NCBI RefSeq assembly: GCF_008087625.1
Contig: NZ_CP042997.1
Location: 558,001 to 622,000, forward strand
Source of the DNA: Aquisphaera giovannonii
Lineage (GTDB): Bacteria > Planctomycetota > Planctomycetia > Isosphaerales > Isosphaeraceae
Direction of reading: 5' to 3'
Length of the DNA stretch: 64,000 nt
Shown here: piece after piece, positions 7,729 to 16,700 of the stretch
How the letters are laid out: each line of letters opens with the position of its first letter
Numbering within the stretch: the stretch's first letter is position 1
The notes under the pieces: model-generated
What the model saw: only the letters and a program-made list of their open reading frames with translations
Databases searched by the model: none
Told to the model about the DNA's origin: nothing
Position numbers and translations under genes: made by a program

Positions 7729-10380
7729 TCACCTGGCCCCCTGCGACTCCACCCGCTCCGGCGTGATCGTCCCCAGGTCCAGCGGCGGGGCGTCCGGGCC
7801 GGTGGGATGGTCGGGGATGACGACCTCGCGGCGGATCATCGCCAGGGGCACCTGCCCGAAGGGGCCCCGGGACGCGTCGGGCGGCTCGGGGGTCACCTGG
7901 AGGAGGACGTCGTAGGTCCCCGGCGCGAGGCCTTCGATGCTGAACGAGCCGTCGGCCTCGACCGGGAATGCCCCGCCCGTGCCGGGCCGGCTCGGTGCCG
8001 CCGCGGCGCCCGGGCGTGGGCTCACGAAGCCCAGGGCATGCCGCCAACCGCCACTCCGGGCGAGGCCGGGCGGCGGTTGGACCTTGCCGACGACCGGGCG
8101 GCCGGTGCCGCCGAGCGTCACCTCGGTGGTCTCGCCGGACCGGACGGCCGCGACCAGGGCTGGAGTCACCTCGCTGTAGATGCCCTTCCCGGCCTCGACC
8201 TCGACCTGCCGCGACAGCCGGACGTCCCCCGGCACGACGCGATCGAAGGCGAAGCGGCCGTCGGGGTCGGTCTGGGTGCCGTCCCCCCACCAGGCGCCCG
8301 CCGGCCGGTCTTGCGCGTCCGCCCTTGAGATCCGGATCAACTGGCCGGGGGCGGGACGCCCGCCGAGCCGCAATCGGCCTTCGACGCGGCCCCACGGCTG
8401 GAGCTTCAGCGTCGTCGCCGAGGGCGCACCGCCCGCCGCCTCCTGGCGATGCCACGCCAGGCCGCGGGCGTGGAGCGCGAGCACCGTGTACGGCGGCTCC
8501 ATGGGGGGCAGGCCGAACGTCCCATCCGGGCCGGTTGCGGCGATCCGATAGGGGCCGGACTCCATCATCGGCCGGCCGTCAACGATGCTCACGAAGCCGC
8601 GCCCGAACGCGAGGACCCGGACATCGGCCGCGGGGGGACCGTCGGGGAGCCGGACCTCACCCCCGATCCACGCCCGCTTCCGCAGGGGGAAATCGACGAC
8701 CGCCTCGGACGAGGGATCGTCGAGTCGCCTCGAGACGGCCGGGGCGTATCCCCGGGCCTCGACCCGCACCACGGGGTTGGGCCTCTCCGTGCTCAGGTCC
8801 AGTTCGAAGGAGGAGCCGCGCACCTCTCGCACCCGGTCGTTCGCCCAATCGTGGTCGCCGGGACCAGGCCCCGCGTAGCCCGGGACGAGGGAGTACGCGA
8901 GGATCGGCCGGCCGGTCTCTGCGTCGGTCACGCGGCCACGGACGCGGAACGGCCGGCGCATCGGGATCGTCTTCTCGGGCGCATCGGGCGCCGCCTGCCA
9001 GTACCTCTTGCCGCTGTAGCCCAGCGAGCCCAGGTCGATCAGCACCATGTCCGCCGGCGCGTCGTCCCAGCGGTATCGGCCCTCGGCGTCGGTCCGGGCG
9101 TGCCAGCGAAGGGTGTGGTGCCCTCGCCATTCGTCGGCGGCGATCGGGGCGCCGGCGATCGGCTTGTCGTCCGCGTCCACGATCCGGCCGCGGATCGCGT
9201 GGGCCGCCTTCAACTCGAACTCCACCGGCTTCATGCCTGGGGCGGCGGTCGTGGCCAGCAGGTCGGGCGCGTGGCCCTTCCCCTGGACGGTCAGGACGAC
9301 GGGGCCGGCCTTCAGTCCCTTCAGGGCGAACCGGCCTTCGGCGTCGGTCACGGCCTCGGCGTCCGGCTCCTTCTCGCGGAAGTCGGTCCCGGCCGCGACG
9401 GCCGCGCCGGCGACGGGATTGCCCTCGTCGTCCACGACGCGGCCCGTCACGGTGACGTTGCGCCGGTCCGAGGCCTTCGAGGAGCCGTCCTGCCGCGGGG
9501 GCGTCGGCTCGATCGCGACCACCAGCGGGGCGGCGGCCATGGCCAGCACGCCGAGGCCCAGCACGATCGCCGCGGCGGCCGTCAGCCGGGCCGCGATCAT
9601 GCCCCGGACCACCCCCCGCGAGGCCTCCAGGATCCCCGGCGCGATCGCGGCGGAGACCGCCTCGGCCGTCGCCGCCTTCGCGAGCATGGCGACCGTGCCG
9701 CCGAGCAGCGGCGCGGGGACCGCGGCGTTCGCCTCGCCCGCGGCCGAGAGGCTGGTCGCCGCCGCGGCCGGCGCCACGCCGCGGCGGATCAGCCGGCCCT
9801 TCAGCGTGCGACGGGCCTTGTCGAGCCGGCCGCGGACGCTGCCCACGGTGCATCGCAGGCGACGCGCCGTCTCCTCGTGCGAACGGCCTTCGAGCAGGCA
9901 GAGGACGACCGCCCGGCGGTCTCGCTCGGGCAAGCGGGATATCTCCTCGTCGATCGCCGATCGCAGCTCGGCCGACTCGATCCCGAGCGCGGGCGATCCG
10001 GCGAGCCCCTCCGGCCGAGCGGCCCTCGGCTCGTCCTGCCTGCGGCGGGCGGCCTGCGCCCGGATCCGCGACGCCACGCGGCAGGCCACGCCGTGCAGCC
10101 ACGGGCCGAGCCGCTCCGGTCGTCGCAGCGAGCCGGCACGCCGCAGCAGGACGAGGAACGTGGCCTGGAAGGCGTCCTCGGCGTCCTGCTCGTCGCGGAG
10201 CGCCCGGCGGCAGGTCGCCAGCACCATCGGCCCGAGCCGCGCGAGGACCGCCTCGAAGGCCGCCTCGTCGCCGCGGGCGAACCGCCGGAGGACCTCCGCG
10301 TCGTCGAGGCCGGCGAGCGACCCGCCGTCGAAGATCCGGCCGATCTCCCTCGCCGCGTTCCCCGTGCCGTGAGCCGCCAT
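7729..10380 (-). CDS. ECF sigma factor fused to carboxypeptidase-regulatory-like domains
   Basis: An 883-residue protein with three parts. Residues about 20-190 form an ECF sigma factor: region 2 with DAEDAFQATFLVLLRRA and region 4 with LPERDRRAVVLCLLEGRSHEETARRL, the latter split here only by my notation. Residues about 255-285 are a hydrophobic membrane helix. The remaining 600 residues hold several carboxypeptidase-regulatory-like beta-sandwich repeats (GRVVDDEGNPVAGAAV, GRIVDADDKPIAGAPI, GRVTDAETGRPI). The ATG at 10380 is preceded by AGGAGAGG at ideal spacing. Planctomycetes are known for ECF sigma factors with such C-terminal extensions. The topology suggests an outside sensor tethering or activating a sigma domain; activation by release or proteolysis is inference. 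A second gene of this architecture lies at 40.1-42.4 kb. Confidence 0.85.
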   Translation of the reverse strand: MAAHGTGNAAREIGRIFDGGSLAGLDDAEVLRRFARGDEAAFEAVLARLGPMVLATCRRALRDEQDAEDAFQATFLVLLRRAGSLRRPERLGPWLHGVACRVASRIRAQAARRRQDEPRAARPEGLAGSPALGIESAELRSAIDEEISRLPERDRRAVVLCLLEGRSHEETARRLRCTVGSVRGRLDKARRTLKGRLIRRGVAPAAAATSLSAAGEANAAVPAPLLGGTVAMLAKAATAEAVSAAIAPGILEASRGVVRGMIAARLTAAAAIVLGLGVLAMAAAPLVVAIEPTPPRQDGSSKASDRRNVTVTGRVVDDEGNPVAGAAVAAGTDFREKEPDAEAVTDAEGRFALKGLKAGPVVLTVQGKGHAPDLLATTAAPGMKPVEFELKAAHAIRGRIVDADDKPIAGAPIAADEWRGHHTLRWHARTDAEGRYRWDDAPADMVLIDLGSLGYSGKRYWQAAPDAPEKTIPMRRPFRVRGRVTDAETGRPILAYSLVPGYAGPGPGDHDWANDRVREVRGSSFELDLSTERPNPVVRVEARGYAPAVSRRLDDPSSEAVVDFPLRKRAWIGGEVRLPDGPPAADVRVLAFGRGFVSIVDGRPMMESGPYRIAATGPDGTFGLPPMEPPYTVLALHARGLAWHRQEAAGGAPSATTLKLQPWGRVEGRLRLGGRPAPGQLIRISRADAQDRPAGAWWGDGTQTDPDGRFAFDRVVPGDVRLSRQVEVEAGKGIYSEVTPALVAAVRSGETTEVTLGGTGRPVVGKVQPPPGLARSGGWRHALGFVSPRPGAAAAPSRPGTGGAFPVEADGSFSIEGLAPGTYDVLLQVTPEPPDASRGPFGQVPLAMIRREVVIPDHPTGPDAPPLDLGTITPERVESQGAR

Positions 10381-10592
10381 CGCGCCTCTCCTGCGGAATT
10401 CCCATCGTGCCCTGCAGGTATACTGCGGCGAGGCCGGCGGACTCCAGAGGGTTTTCCCGAAGTGGCGTTCGGGGAACGGCTTGGAGGGGCTGTCGGGCCC
10501 CGCCCGCGGGATCGTCCCGAGTGTCCCCGAGCCACGACGCGACCCTCCACCGTCGAACCCATCAACGGGTGACCACCGGCCCACGCCGGTCG

Positions 10593-11087
10593 TCACCCGC
10601 CCGCGGATCTCCCGGCGAAGGGGCGAGTCGCGTCCTCGTCCCGCCAGGCCAGGATCGTCAAGGCCGTGAGCAGCAGGCACCCGGCCCACTGGGCCGTGAT
10701 GGCCATGAGATAGCGGCGGTGCCCGGCGCGGAAGCCCGGCCGATCGAGGATGATCGCCGCGTCCGGGTCCAGCAGCGCGTCGAGCCGGATGTGGAGCCAC
10801 GCCAGCAGGCCGAGGAGCAGCACGAGCGCGGCCCAGATCGCCCAGCGGAACCGACGGCCGCCGGGCGTCTCCCCCCGCCCCGCGGCCAGCTCCCAGCCCC
10901 AGAGGGCCAGGGCGACCGCGCCGGCCAGGTTGAGGTAGTTCGTGACCGAGCGGGTGATGAAGCCCTGCTCCTGGTCCGAGCCGAGCACGGCGGCGCCAAC
11001 GGGCACCACGACGCCGCCGTAGAACATGAACCCGCCCTGCCAGAACATCAGGGCCCAGAGCAGGAACCACCGCCGCACCACGGTCAT
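10593..11087 (-). CDS. Small integral membrane protein, possibly DUF4149-like
   Basis: A 164-residue protein with four likely membrane helices: around residues 5-25 (FLLWALMFWQGGFMFYG), 45-65, 80-100 and 130-150. I use the ATG at 11087, where AAGGGG lies ten bases upstream; a GTG at 11105 would add six residues. The first helices resemble DUF4149/TMEM205-like proteins, but this is a weak resemblance. It lies upstream of the sigma fusion gene on the same strand, separated by 212 bp with no other gene. Confidence 0.65.
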   Translation of the reverse strand: MTVVRRWFLLWALMFWQGGFMFYGGVVVPVGAAVLGSDQEQGFITRSVTNYLNLAGAVALALWGWELAAGRGETPGGRRFRWAIWAALVLLLGLLAWLHIRLDALLDPDAAIILDRPGFRAGHRRYLMAITAQWAGCLLLTALTILAWRDEDATRPFAGRSAGG

Positions 11088-11290
11088 GAACCGCCGCCCC
11101 TTCACCTCGCAGATCGCCGGGCCGCTCGAGCCCGCCGATCGACCCGGAGTCCGATCGACCGCCCTGCACCCGCACCATCGTGGCCGGGCTCGCGGTGCGC
11201 GGCAAGCCCGGCACGGTTACGCCCCCTCGTCGATCCGTCCGATCCGGACGCGACCGCGGACGCGGCGTGATTTGCCGATGGGCCGACGGG

Positions 11291-11537
11291 ATGACGACGG
11301 CGGTCACGTGGGACGGCCTCCGATCGGTCGAGATGCGGACGACGGGCGAGGGGCCGTTCCAGGATGACGTCCATCTGGTGCTCCATGCCGCCGACGGCCG
11401 CTGCGTGATCCCGAAGGGGGCGGACGGATTCGCGGTGCTCCTCGAGCGCCTCCGGCGATTGCCCGGCTTCGACAACCACGCCGTGATCGCCGCCATGAGC
11501 TGCACGGACAACGCGTGCTTCCCGTGCTGGCGGCTAG
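11291..11537 (+). pseudogene. Hypothetical protein whose natural 3' end appears lost
   Basis: From the ATG at 11291 the frame encodes MTTAVTWDGLRSVEMRTTGE, a short alpha/beta protein ending in a Cys-containing segment (AAMSCTDNACFPCW). After that point the frame runs on for 800 bases through two well-supported genes without protein-like sequence. A TAG at 11535-11537 lies one base out of frame just after FPCWR, so a one-base insertion near 11533 would explain a run-on of a roughly 82-residue protein. I do not recognise the family. Confidence 0.4.
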
Positions 11538-11603
11538 TATCGCGTCGCGGCGGTGCCGGCGGCGCGGCACACTGGATGTCCGCGCCGCGTGGGGGGCTTT
11601 CGG

Positions 11604-11987
11604 ATGGAGCAGGCCGTCGAGTGGTTCGTGTTCGTCACGTCGATGGTCGTCGGCCTGTCGCACGCCGTGCGGGCCGACGACTGGGTCGAGGTGTACGCGC
11701 GGCTGCATCGCGCCGGGAGACCCGGGGCGTTCGCCAACGGCGCCCTCAGCCTGATCATCGGGGCGGGCGTGGTCTCCGGGCACGGCGGCTGGTCGTGGCC
11801 CGGTGCGGTGCTGACGGCGTTCGGCTGGCTCATGATCCTCAAAGGCGCGACCTGCTTCCTGGCCCCCGACCGGGCCCTGCGTTCGATGGAGAGGGCCCCG
11901 TCGCGGGCCCGATTCGTCGCCGGGGGGATCGCGCTTCTGGCGATGGCGGCCTGGGCCGGATACTGCCTGTGGCGGGGCGCCGCCTGA
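11604..11987 (+). CDS. Small membrane protein, unknown function
   Basis: A 127-residue protein with an N-terminal hydrophobic segment (VEWFVFVTSMVVGLSHAV), a second pair around residues 45-85 (GALSLIIGAGVV and AVLTAFGWLMILKG) and a C-terminal helix (RFVAGGIALLAMAAWAGYCL). Four membrane passes are likely. The ATG at 11604 is preceded by a weak GGGGG tract. No family name is recognised. It lies between two short cytoplasmic genes on the same strand. Confidence 0.6.
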   Translation: MEQAVEWFVFVTSMVVGLSHAVRADDWVEVYARLHRAGRPGAFANGALSLIIGAGVVSGHGGWSWPGAVLTAFGWLMILKGATCFLAPDRALRSMERAPSRARFVAGGIALLAMAAWAGYCLWRGAA

Positions 11988-12077
11988 GCGCGTGGCGTCG
12001 CGGCTCGTGGGATTGCCGGGCTTCGCCCCGGCGAGATGGTCCGCCGGGAATGGGCCCCGGGGCTCGGGAGGCGCATC

Positions 12078-12587
12078 GTGGACGACGCAGGGTTCTGGAG
12101 GATCGTCGCCGAGGCCTGCGGGGCGGACCCTCGCCGGGCGGACGAGTGGGACGGGCTGCTCCAATCCAGGTTGGAGCAGCTCGCGCCGGACGAGATCGTC
12201 GAATGGAACCGCATCTTCGATCGGCTGGCGGCCTGGGCCTACACGGTCGACCTGTGGGGGGCGGCCTACCTCATCAACGGAGGCGCCTCCGACGACGGCT
12301 TCTACTACTTCCGCTGCTGGCTGATCGGCATGGGGAAGGACGTCTATGAGGCCGCCATCCAGGATCCGGACAGCCTGGCCGACGCGGCGGTGCCCGGGAT
12401 CGACGCCGAGGCCGAGATCTACGCCGCGGCCCACCAGGCGTGGATGGCGGTGACCGGCCGGCCGGACACCGACCCGTACCCGGCCCGAATCGAGAAGGCG
12501 GAGCTTCTTGGCGAGGAATGGGACTACGACGACGACGAGGAGGTCCGTCGCCGCCTGCCCCGCCTCGCGGCGCTCTACCTGGATTAG
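12078..12587 (+). CDS. DUF4240 domain protein
   Basis: A 169-residue protein starting at GTG 12078, which has a strong GGGAGG seven bases upstream and places the family-typical opening (VDDAGFWRIVAEA) at the N-terminus. The core AAYLINGGASDDGFYYFRCWLIGMGKD matches the DUF4240 pattern, divided here: AAYLINGGASDDGF, then YYFRCWLIGMG. The C-terminus is strongly acidic (EEWDYDDDEE). Members are widespread short cytoplasmic proteins of unknown function, often in contact-dependent or accessory loci. The next gene, also short, begins 33 bp downstream. Confidence 0.75.
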   Translation: MDDAGFWRIVAEACGADPRRADEWDGLLQSRLEQLAPDEIVEWNRIFDRLAAWAYTVDLWGAAYLINGGASDDGFYYFRCWLIGMGKDVYEAAIQDPDSLADAAVPGIDAEAEIYAAAHQAWMAVTGRPDTDPYPARIEKAELLGEEWDYDDDEEVRRRLPRLAALYLD

Positions 12588-12620
12588 CGGCCCGCACAGG
12601 GCACGCCTGGAAGGGCAGGC

Positions 12621-12957
12621 ATGACCGGAGACGAGCGATTCGCCCACCTGGAGGCCGCCCGGCCGATGCTGCTCCGGTGGGCGCCCGAGCGCGGCATCCC
12701 GCTCCACCGGGTCGAGTACGTCGTCCCGCTCGCGGAGGCGAATCCCGGCCTCTCCGCCTGGCTCTTCTTCGAGACCGACGAGGATCCCCATCGGGCCTAC
12801 GCCCTGGGCTGGCCCGAACGACTGGCTGCCCGCTTCACGGAGACCCTCAAGGCTCCGTTACGCATCCGATCGGATCCCGGCCATCCGCTTCTTCTTCGAC
12901 ACCCACGAGAATGTCGTGCGGGACTACGAGGGGAGCTACTTCTACCGGCTGCAATGA
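12621..12957 (+). pseudogene. Short conserved protein with a frameshift near its C-terminus
   Basis: The frame from ATG 12621 encodes MTGDERFAHLEAARPMLLRW and an alpha/beta protein up to FTETLK (about 12850). It then loses protein-like sequence and stops at 12974. One base further on, the +1 frame gives a convincing tail (IRFFFDTHENVVRDYEGSYF and then YRLQ) ending in TGA at 12955-12957. One extra base at about 12850-12862 explains this. Repaired, the protein would have about 111 residues. The family is unnamed to me. This is the third frameshifted short gene within 6 kb. Confidence 0.65.
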
Positions 12958-13078
12958 ATCTCCGCCGGGATTGACCCCGTCGCCCCGCGGTCGAGATCTC
13001 GAAGGAGGCCGTTCCGTCCCGATACCGCGTCCGCTAGACTGATGACATGGGCACGTCCATGAATCCGGATCATGCACC

Positions 13079-13666
13079 ATGACCCCGTCCGGCGACGCGG
13101 ACATCACCGACCCGGGCAGCCTGTTCGACCGCTTTCGGGAGCGGCTCCGCCGGACCGTGCGCCTGCGGCTCGACCGCCGCCTCGTCGGCGTCGTCGACTC
13201 GTCCGAGGTCCTCCAGGGCGCCCGCGACGAGGCGGTCCGGCGTGAGGGCGAGATGGGCGACGCGGCCGACCGCTTCCTGTGGTTCCGCGAGGTCGTCGTC
13301 GGGGTCCTGGCGCGGCTGGAGCGGGAGCGATTCGGCGACGACGTCCGTCGCGACGTCTCGCTGTACCGCGGTTCGCTCCCTGAGGCGACGACCGTCTCGC
13401 TGGCCGCCCACCTGATGGGCATTCCCGATGGCGACGACGACCGGGCCGCCGAACGCGCCCGTCACAAGCTCGTACTCCAGGATGCGCTCAACGCCCTGGA
13501 GGTCGGCGACCGCGAGGTGCTCACCCTGCGGCACTGCGAGCAGCTTTCCAATCAGGAGACGGCCGCCGCCCTCGGCCTCTCCGCGGCCCAGGCCAGCGAG
13601 GCCTACATCCGTGCCCTGAAGCGCATCTCCCCCGTGCTGGCCTCGATCAAGCGCCTGCAAGGTTGA
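13079..13666 (+). CDS. ECF RNA polymerase sigma factor paired with a kinase gene
   Basis: A 195-residue sigma factor of the planctomycete ECF type. Region 2 resembles FDRFRERLRRTVRLRLDRRL and SSEVLQGARDEAVRR; region 4 is clear in LEVGDREVLTLRHCEQLSNQ followed by ETAAALGLSAAQASEAYIRALKRI. No membrane helix is present. The start ATG follows CATGCACC; a ribosome-binding site is weak. The giant serine/threonine kinase begins 57 bp downstream in the same direction. Such sigma-kinase pairs are a known planctomycete arrangement in which the kinase is thought to control the sigma factor instead of a classical anti-sigma factor. Confidence 0.88.
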   Translation: MTPSGDADITDPGSLFDRFRERLRRTVRLRLDRRLVGVVDSSEVLQGARDEAVRREGEMGDAADRFLWFREVVVGVLARLERERFGDDVRRDVSLYRGSLPEATTVSLAAHLMGIPDGDDDRAAERARHKLVLQDALNALEVGDREVLTLRHCEQLSNQETAAALGLSAAQASEAYIRALKRISPVLASIKRLQG

Positions 13667-13723
13667 CTCGCCGCCCCAGCGGCCCGGCCGCGAGCGCCCG
13701 GCCCCCGACCCGGAGAGCAAGCG

Positions 13724-16700
13724 ATGGCGACCCCGGAACCGACGGACGACGGGCGCAATCCGGTCGAGGCACTGGCCGAGGAATTCCTCGGGCGCAGGCG
13801 GCGCGGCGAGGAGGCGACCCCGGAGGATTACGCCCGGGACTACCCGGAGCTGGCCGACGAGATCCTCGCGGTCTTCCCGGCGCTGCTGATGATGGAGGAC
13901 CTCGGGGCCAGTTCGGGCGGCCGCACCGGGCCGATCACCTCGGCGGGCGGCGTGGCGCCCGGGGCGACGTCGGGCCGCCTCGGCGAGTTCCGGCTGATCC
14001 GGGAGGTCGGCCGCGGCGGCATGGGGGTGGTGTACGAGGCCGAGCAGGAGAGCCTCGGCCGCCGCGTGGCGCTGAAGGTGCTGCCCGCCGGGGCCCTGGC
14101 CGACTCGAAGCAGGTCCGCCGGTTCGAGCGCGAGGCCCGCTCCGCGGCGCGCCTGCATCACACGCACATCGTCCCGGTGTTCGGCGTCGGCCGGCACGAC
14201 GGGACGCACTTCTACGTGATGCAGTTCATCCAGGGCCAGGGGCTCGACGCGGTCCTCGGCGAGCTGAAGAGGCTCCGCGCCCCGGGGCGCGGCGAGGGCC
14301 CCGGCCGGCCCGCGACGCGCCCGACGGCCGAGGTCGACGGGCGCCGGCGCGCCGCGGCCGACATCGCGCAGTCCCTGGTGACCGGCCGGTTCGACCGGGC
14401 CGCGGGGGCCGGGGCCGGGAGCGCGGCCGGTGCGCCGGCCGCCACCGCGGCGTGGTCCAGCATCCCCGGGGCCTCGCCCCCCGCCGCGACGGCGCCGCCG
14501 GGCCCCTCGGCCTCGGGGATCTCGACCCTCTCGGGGGGCGCCTCGGCCGTCTCCGAGACCGACCGCAACTACGCGCGGGGCGTGGCCCGCGTCGGGCTGC
14601 AGGTGGCCGAGGCGCTGGCGTACGCCCACGGGCAGGGGATCCTGCACCGCGACATCAAGCCGGGCAACCTGCTGCTGGACCGCGACGGCAACGTGTGGGT
14701 GGCGGACTTCGGGCTCGCGAAGGCCGTGGGCGTCGACGACCTGACGCACACCGGCGACATCGTCGGCACCGTGCGCTACATGGCCCCGGAGCGGTTCCGC
14801 GGCGAGGGCGACGCCCGGGCCGACGTCTACGCCCTGGGGCTGACCCTCTACGAGCTGCTGGCCCTCCGCCCGGCGTTCGACGAGTCCGACCGCGCCAGCC
14901 TGATGCGCCAGGTGACCCAGGAGGACCCGCCGCGGCTTCGGCGGCTGAACCGGGCGGTGCCTCCGGACCTGGAGACGATCATCCACAAGGCGATGTCGCG
15001 CGACCCGGGGGCCCGCTACCGCGGCGCGGCCGAGATGGCCGACGACCTTCAGCGGTTCCTCGACGGCCGGCCGATCCGGGCGCGGAGGGTCTCGCCGTCG
15101 GAGCGGCTCTACCGCTGGGCCCGCCGCAACCCGGCGCTGGCCGCGTCGCTGGGCCTGGCGGCTGTCCTGCTGGTGGGGACGACGATCGGCGCGGTCGTCG
15201 GCATGGCCCGCTTCCGAACCATCGCCCGGGAGGCCCGCGACGCCGCGTCGGCCGCCGATTCCGCCCGCGCCGAGGCCGTCGCCGCGGGCCGACTGGCCGA
15301 GTCGCGGAGGATCGAGGCCGAGGCCCAGCGCCGGCGTGCCGAGGCGAGCCTGGCCGAGTCGCAGGCCAGCCTGGTGCTGGCCCGCAAGGCGGTGGACGAC
15401 TCCTTCACGAAGGTGAGCGAGAGCACCCTGCTGGACGTGCCCGGCCTGCGACCGCTCCGCCGGCAGCTGCTGGAGTCCTCGCTGCCGTTCTACGAGGAGT
15501 TCCTCCGGCGCCACGGCGGCAACGACCCCACCGGCCTGGCCGAGCTGGCCGCCACGCAGTATCGCGTCGCCCGGGTGCTGTCCGAGACCGGCCGGGGCGA
15601 GCAGGCGGAGGAGCGGTTCCGCCGGGCGATCGCGCTCTACGACCAGGCGCTGGCCGCCCGCCCCGGGGACGCCTCCCTCCGCGAGGCACAGGCCGAGGCC
15701 TGGCATCGGTACGCCGACCACTTCTTCCTCGGGGGCCGGATGGAGCGGTCCGGGGAGCCCTACGCGAAGGCCGTGGCGCTCCGCGAGCAGCTCTCCGCCC
15801 AGCATCCCGGGGAGCCCCGGTACCGCCTCGGCCTCTCGCGCTCGCTCAACGGGGTCGGGATCTCGACCCGGGACCGGGACACCCGCTACTCCGCGTTCCG
15901 CCGCTCGCTCGAGCTGCGACTCGACCTCGCCCGCGAGATCCCCGACGACCCGGACCTCCTCCACGGGCTCTGCGAGTCGTTCCTCAACATGGGGAACTTC
16001 CTGGCCGATCTCGGTCGGCGCGAGCAGGCGCTGGAACTGGCCCGCCGCGCCATCGACTACGGGATGGCCGCCTGTGCCCTCCGGCCGCACGACGTCGAGT
16101 TCGCCGCGGACCTGAGCGGGGCCTTCGCGGCGGCCGAGTCCAGCAGCGGGGTCCTCGGCCGGGCCGGGGACGCGCTCCGGCATGCGACGGAGCGGGTCGC
16201 GTTCGCCCGCAGGCTCGTCGCGGAGAACCCGGAGGTGCCGACCTACCGCACCCACCTGCACGACGCGCTGAACGCCCAGGCGCACCGGCTGGCCCAGCAG
16301 AACCGGCCGGACGGGGCGCGGGAGGCCCGCGAGGCCGCCGCGGCGGTCCACGAGACCGCCCCGTCCCCCGCCGGCATCAACCTGGCCCGGGCGGCCGCCG
16401 CCCGCCTCCATGCGGCGAAGCTCCTGGCGGGCGACCGGGCCGAGGGGCCCCCCGAGGCGCCATGGCCCGAGGCCGCGCGGCGGCAGCTCGACGCCGCGGT
16501 CGAGGACCTCGCCCGCGCCGCGGCCCTGGGCTACCCGGTCGCCGGGTTCGGCAAGACGTTCCCGGAGGTCGCCCCCCAGGCCCGGCGGATCGACCTCGAC
16601 GCGGTCGCCGAGCGGGCGGCCGCCCTGAGGAAGACGGCGGGGGCGGGCGCCCCGACGCCCTCCACGCCCGCGGGGTACGAGTCGCCGTTGCACCAGCCGG

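Noticed and set aside
11538-12349. Continuation of the 11291 reading frame to 12349
   Set aside because: It overlaps two convincing genes (11604-11987 and 12078-12587), and the sequence beyond FPCWR is not protein-like.
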